A stretch of DNA of 64,000 nucleotides from Luteibacter sp. OK325 (GTDB lineage Bacteria; Pseudomonadota; Gammaproteobacteria; Xanthomonadales; Rhodanobacteraceae), in contig NZ_QAOX01000007.1 of the NCBI RefSeq assembly GCF_003050935.1, positions 62,001 through 126,000 of the forward strand, written 5' to 3'. Under the pieces are notes generated by a model. It searched no databases, was not told where the DNA came from, and saw only the letters and a list, made by a program, of their open reading frames with translations. Each line of letters opens with the position of its first letter. Positions within the stretch are counted from its first letter, which is position 1. The translations under genes and the position numbers were made by a program. Shown here one piece after another: positions 57,561 through 64,000 of this stretch.

Positions 57561-60500
57561 CTAATGGAAGTCGCGTGAAACCGAGCCCAGGGCGGGAAGC
57601 AAGTCACTGAAATCGTGAAGACGATTCGCTATCAGGTGACGCACGCCGTCGATCGATTGCCACTGCCCGTCGACCGCAAGGAGCACCGCGTCGAGCAGCG
57701 CCTGGCGACAGGCCTCGGCCACCCTGGGTCGCACGATGACGTTGACCTGACCGGTTTCGTCTTCCAGCGTGACAAACGTGATGCCGCTGGCGGTCTGCGG
57801 GCGTTGCCGCACGGTGACCAGGCCGGCGTGGCGTAACCAGCTTCCGTTGCGTGTGGTTTCCAGTTCGCTGGCGCGACGCACGCGCCGGGACTGCAAGTTC
57901 TTGCGAATCAGGCTGAGCGGATGCGCGGTGAGCGAAAGGCCGTGGGTGGCGTAATCGGCGAAGACATTTTCCGTGAGCGTGGGCGGCCGCAGGATCGGGC
58001 GTTCTTCGGCCACGTTGTCGAGCAGGGGCAGTGCCCGCTCGATGCCCGAACTCTCCCAGCGTGCGCGATGGCGATGGCCGCTGAGGACTCGCAAGGCCCC
58101 CGCATCGGCAAGGCGTTCGCGCTCGAAACGATTCATCCCGGCGCGTCGGGCGAGATCGGCCAGGTCGCGGAAAGGCGCCACGGTCCGTGCGGCCATGATC
58201 CGCGCGCCGAGATCGGCCGACAGCCCGCCGATCAGGCGTAGTCCCAAACGCAGGGCGAACGCATCGGCGTTCTTCGCCAGGGGCTCCAGGGTGCAGTCCC
58301 AGTCGCTGGTCGTGACATCGGGCGGGCGCACTTCCACTCCATGGCGGCGCAGGTCGGCCACCAGTTGTGCCGGCGCGTAGAAGCCCATCGGCTGGCTGTT
58401 GAGCAACGCACAGGTGAATACCGCCGGGTGGTGGCACTTCATGAAGGAGGATGCATAGGCGATCAGGGCGAAACCGGCCGAATGCGATTCGGGAAAGCCG
58501 TAACTGCCAAAGCCCTGGATCTGGTCGATGATCTGCTGGGTGAATTCGGGTGTGTATCCGTTCTTCGCCATGTTGTGGCGAATCCTTGGCTCGAACTTCT
58601 GCAGGCCGCCACGCCGCTTCCACGCCGCCATGGAACGGCGCAACTCATCCGATTCGCCAGCGGTGAAATTGGCCACGACCTGCAGGATCGCCATGACCTG
58701 CTCCTGGAAGATCGGCACGCCGAGCGTGCGCTCCAGCACCGGCCGCACCCCGTGTTCGTAGACGATCTCACTGGCGGGAAGCTTTCGTCGCTGCAGATAG
58801 GGATGGACCATGCCGCCCTGGATAGGGCCAGGCCGGACGATCGCCACCTGGATGACCAGGTCGTAATAGCAGGCGGGTTTCAGTCGCGGCAGCATCGACA
58901 TCTGCGCGCGCGATTCGATCTGGAAGACGCCGACGGTATCGGCGTGCTGGATCATCGCGTAGGTATCGGGGTCGTTCATCGGAATGTCGGCGAGGCGTCG
59001 GTAATCCTTGCCGCCAAGCTTGCGCAACAGGTCGACCGCCTTGCGCATGCAGGTGAGCATGCCCAGTGCCAGGCAGTCCACCTTGAGCAGCTTCATCGTT
59101 TCCAGGTCGTCCTTGTCCCACTGGATGATCGTGCGATCGTCCATCGCCGCGTTCTCCACTGGCACGAGATAGTGCAGTGGGGTGTCGGAGATGACGAAGC
59201 CGCCCACATGCTGCGAAAGGTGCCGGGGCATGCCGTTGAGTTCCTCCACCAGCACGACCAGCTGGCGAATGGTCCGGCTGGCGATGTCGAAGCCGCGCTC
59301 CTGCAGGCGCACGGTGATCGGTACATCACCATGCGCATGCGAATAGGCATGGCTGAGCTGGTCGAGCTGGTCTTCTGACAGGCCAAGCGCGCGACCCACG
59401 TCGCGCGCGGCACTTTTGCGTCGATAGCTGATCACGGTGGCGGCGAGCGCGGCGCGTTCGCGTCCGTATTTGTTGAAGACGTACTGCAGCACCTCCTCGC
59501 GCCGTTCGTGCTCGAAGTCGACATCGATATCCGGCGGTTCATCGCGTTCGATCGAAATGAACCGCTCGAAGAGCGTGGAGATCTGCGCTGGATTGACCTC
59601 GGTGATACCCAGGCAGAAGCAGACCACGGAGTTCGCCGCCGAGCCACGGCCCTGGCAGAGGATCTCGCGCGAGCGGGCGAACCGCACGATGTCCTGCACG
59701 GTGAGGAAGAAAGCCTCGTACTGCATCTGGCCGACCAGCGTCAGCTCTTTCTCGATGCGCTCGACCAGGTGGACGGGAATGCCTTCGGGCCAGCGCGTGG
59801 CGGCGCCGGCATAGGTGAGCTGGCGCAGGTAGGCCGGCGCATCCATGCCTTCGGGCACCAGTTCGCGCGGGTAGACGTAGTTGATGCCGCGGATGTCGAA
59901 ACCCGTGCAACGCGCGGCAACCACGAGCGTCTCGTCGATGAGGTCGCCAGGATAGATGCGTGCGATGGTTTCGCGCCGGCGCAGGTGACGTTCGCCGTTG
60001 GGAAATAGCGCATGACCCGCCTCGGCGACGGGATGGTTGAGCCGGATTGCCGTCATCACGTCCTGCAGGGCGCGACGACGGCGCAGGTGCATGTGGACAT
60101 CTCCGGTAGCGACGCAAGGCAACACGTGGCGTGCGCCGAGCTCGCGCAGGGCGATCAGCTCGGCATCGTCGTGCTGGCCACGGTGCAGCTCGACGGCAAG
60201 CCATGCACGGTCGCTGAAATGCTTCGCCACCCAGCGTGCGCGCTCGTCGTGCAGCGCGGCGTCGTTGGCGTTCAGGGGCCCGGGAATCCATAGCAGGCAG
60301 AGACCTTCGGCGAGGGATTCGAAGTCGGCACGGTGCAACTCATAGTGACCCTTGGATGCGCGTCGGCGACCCAGGGTGATAAGGCGGCACAGTTCGGTAT
60401 AGCCGGCCTGGTTCTCCACCAGCAGGACCAGCACGGTACCGTCCTCGAGGCGGAACTCGTTACCGACGATCAGGGGAAGGTCGCTCTCCAGCGAAGCCTC

Positions 60501-60704
60501 CAGCGCACGCACGATGCCGGAGAGTGAGCACTCGTCGGTGATGGCCAGTGCGCTGTAACCGATGTCCTTCGCACGCTCGAACAGTTCGCGTGCGTTGGAG
60601 GCGCCGCGCTGGAAACTGAAGTCACTCAGTGCATGCAGTTCGGCATAAGCGGGGGCGGGGGCATCCCCGTCATTGGCGGGAGGTGGCAGCTCGAAGGGAA
60701 GCAT
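57561..60704 (-). CDS. dnaE2: Error-prone DNA polymerase DnaE2
   Basis: The 1047-residue alpha-type polymerase has an N-terminal PHP domain (YAELHALSDFSFQRGAS), palm residues in PDIDVDFEHER near residue 391, and an OB fold near the C-terminus (TFVTLEDETGQVNVIVRP). It lacks the full-length DnaE C-terminus. DnaE2 is the translesion synthesis polymerase of the ImuABC system, and produces SOS mutations. The gene starts seven bases after the imuB stop, so it is the last gene of the LexA cassette. Confidence 0.96.
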   Translation of the reverse strand: MLPFELPPPANDGDAPAPAYAELHALSDFSFQRGASNARELFERAKDIGYSALAITDECSLSGIVRALEASLESDLPLIVGNEFRLEDGTVLVLLVENQAGYTELCRLITLGRRRASKGHYELHRADFESLAEGLCLLWIPGPLNANDAALHDERARWVAKHFSDRAWLAVELHRGQHDDAELIALRELGARHVLPCVATGDVHMHLRRRRALQDVMTAIRLNHPVAEAGHALFPNGERHLRRRETIARIYPGDLIDETLVVAARCTGFDIRGINYVYPRELVPEGMDAPAYLRQLTYAGAATRWPEGIPVHLVERIEKELTLVGQMQYEAFFLTVQDIVRFARSREILCQGRGSAANSVVCFCLGITEVNPAQISTLFERFISIERDEPPDIDVDFEHERREEVLQYVFNKYGRERAALAATVISYRRKSAARDVGRALGLSEDQLDQLSHAYSHAHGDVPITVRLQERGFDIASRTIRQLVVLVEELNGMPRHLSQHVGGFVISDTPLHYLVPVENAAMDDRTIIQWDKDDLETMKLLKVDCLALGMLTCMRKAVDLLRKLGGKDYRRLADIPMNDPDTYAMIQHADTVGVFQIESRAQMSMLPRLKPACYYDLVIQVAIVRPGPIQGGMVHPYLQRRKLPASEIVYEHGVRPVLERTLGVPIFQEQVMAILQVVANFTAGESDELRRSMAAWKRRGGLQKFEPRIRHNMAKNGYTPEFTQQIIDQIQGFGSYGFPESHSAGFALIAYASSFMKCHHPAVFTCALLNSQPMGFYAPAQLVADLRRHGVEVRPPDVTTSDWDCTLEPLAKNADAFALRLGLRLIGGLSADLGARIMAARTVAPFRDLADLARRAGMNRFERERLADAGALRVLSGHRHRARWESSGIERALPLLDNVAEERPILRPPTLTENVFADYATHGLSLTAHPLSLIRKNLQSRRVRRASELETTRNGSWLRHAGLVTVRQRPQTASGITFVTLEDETGQVNVIVRPRVAEACRQALLDAVLLAVDGQWQSIDGVRHLIANRLHDFSDLLPALGSVSRDFH

Positions 60705-60710
60705 GGGAAT

Positions 60711-62120
60711 TCAGGCGAACCAGCCGTGCAGCATCCAGCCGTCGAGCGTGCCGGGCGGCAGGTAGGCCCAGGCCTGCTGGCCCTGTGCCGTGCGTACGAT
60801 GTAGTAATCGCGACGTGCATCCGCGCCATCCCACCAGCCGCTCTCGATGCGCTCGGGCCCGGCGAGGACAGCGACCGGCTCCGGCCGCATGGGCATCGGC
60901 CGGGGCAGCAACCAGAGTGGCCGGCGTCGACGCGGCAGGGAAACGACAGGACCGGGGGTGCCATAACGCATGGCGCGCTCGGGCCGGTGATCGGCGACCA
61001 GGGCGATCTGCCGCAATGCCGCGTCGCCCAGGCGTGCACGCAGGCGTTCGTCCAGTGTCGGCCAGTCCAGACCGTCACCCCGAACGGGTTCGAACAGGTC
61101 GCGCAAGGGTGGTCTGAAGACCGGCAATTCTTCCGCGACGAGTTCGATCGCCCGGGCCGGGGCCGGTAGCGTGGTTCGTTCGAGGCGTGTACGCGCCAGT
61201 TCGAAAAGGCGCTCGGCTTCGCGCTGAGGAGCCGCCATGGCAACCACGATGCGGGTGCTCTGGCCACGTGCGTGTTCGAGTGTCAGGGTGAAACGTTGCA
61301 CGCCGCCGTCGCGTGCGGCAAGCAGGTTGGCCAGTTCGCGAGTCAGGCGGCGCAGCGGGAACAGCAAGGGCTGGCTACCGTCGAGCTCACCGTCGAATTC
61401 GATTTTCTGCAGGAAGTTTGCCGGCGGCTGCCAGGCGGGCAGCGCATGGGCCGACTGGCCACGGATGCGATCGAGCCAGGCCACGCCATCGCGGCCGATG
61501 CGTCGGGTCAATTCGGGGCGGGGCAGGCGGAAGATGTCTTCCAGGCGACGGAAGCCCATCGCCTGCAACGACTTCACCATGCTGGCAGACAGTCCGCTCC
61601 GGGCCAGTGGCAGCGCCGCAAGCATGCGCAGCACACCTTCGCGTTCGGGCAGCACCATGCCATCCGCACTCGCGGCGAAAATCCATGAGGCCGAAGCGAA
61701 GGGCGTGGCGGCCATGGTGTGCGGATGGCCTTGTTCAAGCAGCCCGCTACGCAGGCGCTCGGCAAGTACCGGCCATCCATCGAACAAGCGCAGGCTGGCG
61801 CCCACCTCCATCAGGATGGCCTGGGGTGGCGCCAGGCTGACATGGCCGCTGAACTGGTAACACCAGGCGGCAATGCCGGCGAGCAGCCGGGTTTCGGCGT
61901 CGCGGTCGCGTGGGCGTACATCGAGGGCCGGGCAGAGCGCCCGTGCGGCGGCGACGCTCTGCCCACGGCGGACGCCGAAGGCTGTGGCTTCTTCGTTGGC
62001 GGCGGCAATCAGGCGCTGGCGTGCGTGGCCGTCGAGGAGAGCGGAGGGGCCTGCCTCCGGTGTCGCGGCGAAGGCGGCGGAGAACGCCAGGCCGGGAAAA
62101 CGGAGGCAGGCCCAAAGCAT
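60711..62120 (-). CDS. imuB: ImuB, Y-family polymerase-like hub protein
   Basis: The 469-residue protein starts MLWACLRFPGLAF, with DinB-like fold but without the catalytic carboxylates of true Y polymerases. The C-terminal segment holds RRRRPLWLLPRPMP, in the place where ImuB proteins contact the beta clamp and DnaE2. It links ImuA, DnaE2 and the sliding clamp. The start is the ATG at 62120, 73 bases after imuA, matching the usual N-terminus. Confidence 0.92.
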   Translation of the reverse strand: MLWACLRFPGLAFSAAFAATPEAGPSALLDGHARQRLIAAANEEATAFGVRRGQSVAAARALCPALDVRPRDRDAETRLLAGIAAWCYQFSGHVSLAPPQAILMEVGASLRLFDGWPVLAERLRSGLLEQGHPHTMAATPFASASWIFAASADGMVLPEREGVLRMLAALPLARSGLSASMVKSLQAMGFRRLEDIFRLPRPELTRRIGRDGVAWLDRIRGQSAHALPAWQPPANFLQKIEFDGELDGSQPLLFPLRRLTRELANLLAARDGGVQRFTLTLEHARGQSTRIVVAMAAPQREAERLFELARTRLERTTLPAPARAIELVAEELPVFRPPLRDLFEPVRGDGLDWPTLDERLRARLGDAALRQIALVADHRPERAMRYGTPGPVVSLPRRRRPLWLLPRPMPMRPEPVAVLAGPERIESGWWDGADARRDYYIVRTAQGQQAWAYLPPGTLDGWMLHGWFA

Positions 62121-62193
62121 GGCTGCGGAAGAGGGGCGACGACGGAGCGTCCGTCACGACGGCGTGTTGAACGCGGCGTCATGACGGGATCCA

Positions 62194-62823
62194 TCAGGCC
62201 CGCATGCGCAGCAGCGGAGCGGTGGTAGTCAGCAGACCGCGCGATTTGAGGACATCCACGTAGGTGGCCTCGTCGCTGTTGCTGACCTTGAGGCGGAGCG
62301 CGGCCGGGCTGTTCTGAGCGGCATGTGTGGACGGGCGGAAAATCATCGCGCAGGCGTCACCGGTTTCGGCGGCCAACTGCAGGCGACGCAGGCTGCGGTA
62401 ATCGATGTCGGGCAACCAGCCCACCACGGCGCCGCAACAACCCGATCGCAGGCACTGTTCCATGCTCCATGCGGCCTCGGTGCTTCCTGCATGGATTTCA
62501 TGCAGGAAGCGCAGGTCGACACCGGCCGCGGCCAGCGCGGGGGCATAGGGAAGATAAGGCGGCGCGACGAAGATTACCCGGCGGTGCTCCTGGGTCAGCG
62601 CGGCCAGTGCAGGCATGACCAGGTCCAGTTCGCCCAGGCCGTCGTGTTCGAACAGGATTTCGCTGAGGGCGCCCTGCGGCCAGCCGCCGCCGGGCAGTTT
62701 CGCGTCGAGCGAAGTCCAGCCGGTGGACAGCGCGCGTACGCGCGGCTGACGGTCGGCGGAACGCCGCCAGATACCGGGATGGTCGAGCACCTGAGCGAGA
62801 TTCGGAGAGGCGATGGCGTTCAT
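62194..62823 (-). CDS. imuA: ImuA, translesion synthesis accessory protein
   Basis: The 209-residue protein has RALSTGWTSLDAKLPGGGWPQGALSEILFEH, a RecA/SulA-like fold without a full Walker A (in short: LPGGGWPQGALSEI). ImuA works with ImuB and DnaE2 in SOS mutagenesis. The start lies two bases after the lexA stop, so it is in one transcript with it. Confidence 0.93.
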   Translation of the reverse strand: MNAIASPNLAQVLDHPGIWRRSADRQPRVRALSTGWTSLDAKLPGGGWPQGALSEILFEHDGLGELDLVMPALAALTQEHRRVIFVAPPYLPYAPALAAAGVDLRFLHEIHAGSTEAAWSMEQCLRSGCCGAVVGWLPDIDYRSLRRLQLAAETGDACAMIFRPSTHAAQNSPAALRLKVSNSDEATYVDVLKSRGLLTTTAPLLRMRA

Positions 62824-62825
62824 GG

Positions 62826-63452
62826 TCAGGTCCTGCGGATGATGCCGACGTAACGCCCTTCGATGGCGAACGCGTGGCGACGGGGGTCGACTTCGATCGG
62901 CTCGAAGTCGGGATTTTCAGGCAGCAACAGGACACGGTTGCGGTCGTGCTTGAGGCGTTTCACGGTGACTTCGTCGTCGAGACGGGCGACTACGATCTGG
63001 CCGTCGGTGGCGACGGCCGTCTTGTGTACGGCAAGCAGGTCGCCATCGAGGATGCCGGCATCGCGCATGCTCAGGCCGACGACACGCAGGAGGTAGTCGG
63101 CGCGCGGGCGGAACAGCGCGGGATCGACTTCCAGTTGCGATTCGACGTTTTCCTCGGCGAGGATGGGCGAGCCGGCGGCGACCCGGCCGATCAGCGGTAG
63201 CTCGTTGGCAGTCTGACCCCGGAAGCTCGAGGCCAGGCCGCCCGGCAGGCGCAGGCCGCGGTGCTGCGGGGAGCGCTCCAGCACGCCCTTGCGGACCAGG
63301 GACTCGACGCAGGCCTGTGCAGAGCTGTGGCTGGAAAAGCCCAGGGCATCGGCGATCTCGCGCAGCGTCGGTGGCAGCCCCTGTGTCTGCAGGTATTCCT
63401 GAAGGAAGGAAAGGGTCTTTTGCTGACGCTCGGTAAGGGTAGGTGTCGACAT
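62826..63452 (-). CDS. lexA: LexA repressor (LexA2 type)
   Basis: The 208-residue repressor has an N-terminal winged helix (TLREIADALGFSSHSSAQACVE), cleavage site Ala93-Gly94 (GRVAAGSP) and the peptidase dyad Ser128 (GLSMRDAG) and Lys165. The linked imuA-imuB-dnaE2 genes and the GTAC-N4-GTAC site identify the second LexA of pseudomonads and xanthomonads, which controls this cassette. RecA-stimulated self-cleavage would release it. ATG 63452 is the start although the operator lies only two bases ahead of it; in-frame ATGs at 63470 and 63488 have no ribosome site either. Confidence 0.93.
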   Translation of the reverse strand: MSTPTLTERQQKTLSFLQEYLQTQGLPPTLREIADALGFSSHSSAQACVESLVRKGVLERSPQHRGLRLPGGLASSFRGQTANELPLIGRVAAGSPILAEENVESQLEVDPALFRPRADYLLRVVGLSMRDAGILDGDLLAVHKTAVATDGQIVVARLDDEVTVKRLKHDRNRVLLLPENPDFEPIEVDPRRHAFAIEGRYVGIIRRT

Positions 63453-63454
63453 GC

Positions 63455-63466
63455 GTACATTTGTAC
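63455..63466. promoter_or_regulatory. LexA2 SOS box
   Basis: GTAC-ATTT-GTAC matches the GTAC-N4-GTAC operator of LexA2-type repressors. It begins two bases upstream of the lexA start codon. Confidence 0.85.
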
Positions 63467-63746
63467 ACATGCCGGAGGACTCATGCAAGGGGGAAGGTGT
63501 TTACGGGATGTCTCAAGGGTGGGCCGGCGCCTGTCATTCCGGATTTCTCCTACACGACTGCGAGGGCGAAGGCGTCTGGAGGCTGCTTACGGAAGAGTCA
63601 AAGATGACAAATCCCCCGGATAAGCCGCCTTAGCGGCCTGGTGAACTGCCATGAGCGCTGCCCCCGTCTCCAGCGAGACACCCCCGTCGCCTTCAACGGG
63701 CTGCGCGCAGCTTGCTTGCTCCACAACGCTCCCGCAGGATACCGCC

Positions 63747-64000
63747 ATGGAACATAGACTTACCCGCCTGGAAGCGACTACCCAGCATATTCAGGATGAT
63801 CTTCGCGGTCTTCGTACCGAGGTGAGCGACTTCAAAGGCGAGATGCGCGAGTTCAAAGGCGAGATGCGCGAGTTCAAAGGCGAGATGCGCGCGTTTAAAA
63901 GCGAGATGGTCGAGTTCAAAGGCGAGATGCGCGCGTTTAAAAGCGAGATGGTCGAGTTCAAAAGTGAGATGCGCGACTTCCAGAAAGAAGTTCGGTCCGA
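63747..64000 (+). CDS. Heptad-repeat coiled-coil protein (partial, runs off window)
   Basis: The first 84 residues are seen: MEHRLTRLEATTQHIQDDLR, then repeated heptads DFKGEMR, EFKGEMR twice, AFKSEMV, EFKGEMR, AFKSEMV, EFKSEMR, DFQKEVR. The spacing of Phe and Met every seven residues makes a strong coiled coil. It could be a membrane-linked spacer or phage-type scaffold. ATG 63747 has GCAGGA ahead; an in-frame ATG at 63651 would add a Pro-rich, low-confidence 32 residues. The stop is beyond the window. Confidence 0.7.
   Translation, partial: MEHRLTRLEATTQHIQDDLRGLRTEVSDFKGEMREFKGEMREFKGEMRAFKSEMVEFKGEMRAFKSEMVEFKSEMRDFQKEVRS
63809..63975 (+). repeat. Tandem 21-base repeat encoding heptads
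   Basis: About eight 21-base units, several nearly identical (GCGAGATG shared), encode successive heptads. The exact multiple of 21 keeps the frame if copy number changes. Confidence 0.8.

Noticed and set aside
58341-59378. Long plus-strand frame across dnaE2
   Set aside because: It is antisense to conserved polymerase motifs and has no ribosome site or known domain.
62009-62194. Upstream start for imuB or a small gene between imuA and imuB
   Set aside because: It lies in another frame, is Pro/Arg-rich, and ImuB has its normal N-terminus at 62120.

Overview
The window is a high-GC (by eye about 65%) chromosomal segment of a gammaproteobacterium. The best fit is the Xanthomonadales, family Rhodanobacteraceae (Luteibacter or Dyella-like). 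I infer this from the lexA-imuA-imuB-dnaE2 cassette with a GTAC-N4-GTAC operator, the GumN, DUF4105, DUF6496 and Pr6Pr family genes, and the REP-type palindromes. No plasmid, phage, insertion sequence or CRISPR array is visible. Genus-level placement is inference; no rRNA or ribosomal protein gene is present.

Layout. 1-10 kb: the tail of an aminotransferase, malate dehydrogenase, a cation diffusion facilitator, 6-phosphogluconate dehydrogenase, an M1 peptidase, a Pr6Pr membrane protein, a large-subunit catalase homologue whose catalytic His is Asn, and an ABC exporter. 10-18 kb: a LysR regulator divergent from an EamA transporter, a serine beta-lactamase-like hydrolase, a DUF3772 MscS channel, then tpiA, secG and tRNA-Leu(GAG). 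18-21 kb: a lower-GC patch after the tRNA with two unknown genes, a decayed copy and an intact copy of a secreted protein gene. 21-27 kb: a six-gene leftward respiratory operon (two diheme and one triheme cytochromes c, ba3-type oxidase subunits I and II, and a 57-residue membrane subunit), faced by a rightward monoheme cytochrome c gene. 27-42 kb: scattered signalling and housekeeping genes (MHYT-GGDEF-EAL protein, GH35 beta-galactosidase, csaA operon, single-domain REC, BON and PAS proteins, HAD phosphatase, DUF4105 and GumN proteins). 42-50 kb: a TonB-dependent receptor, a long hairpin, a hybrid histidine kinase, an amidohydrolase and a YihY/BrkB protein. 50-57 kb: stress-type genes (CsbD, an FMN reductase, MntH, a proline-rich protein, DUF6496), then class III alcohol dehydrogenase with a three-gene train. 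57-63.5 kb: the SOS mutagenesis cassette lexA-imuA-imuB-dnaE2. The window ends inside a heptad-repeat coiled-coil gene.

How the genes work together. The clearest functional units are the ba3 oxidase operon, which pairs a terminal oxidase with several cytochromes c and probably feeds periplasmic electrons to oxygen, and the LexA-controlled ImuA/ImuB/DnaE2 translesion synthesis module. The frmA region handles formaldehyde-glutathione adducts. REP palindromes of two sequence classes punctuate gene ends across the window.

Most unusual items: the catalase with the distal His replaced by Asn in an otherwise conserved active site; a 57-codon oxidase subunit gene below common ORF cut-offs; a truncated, frameshifted paralogue beside its intact copy; a perfect long hairpin after the TonB receptor; a LexA box almost touching the lexA start codon; and an in-frame 21-bp repeat encoding heptads at the right edge.
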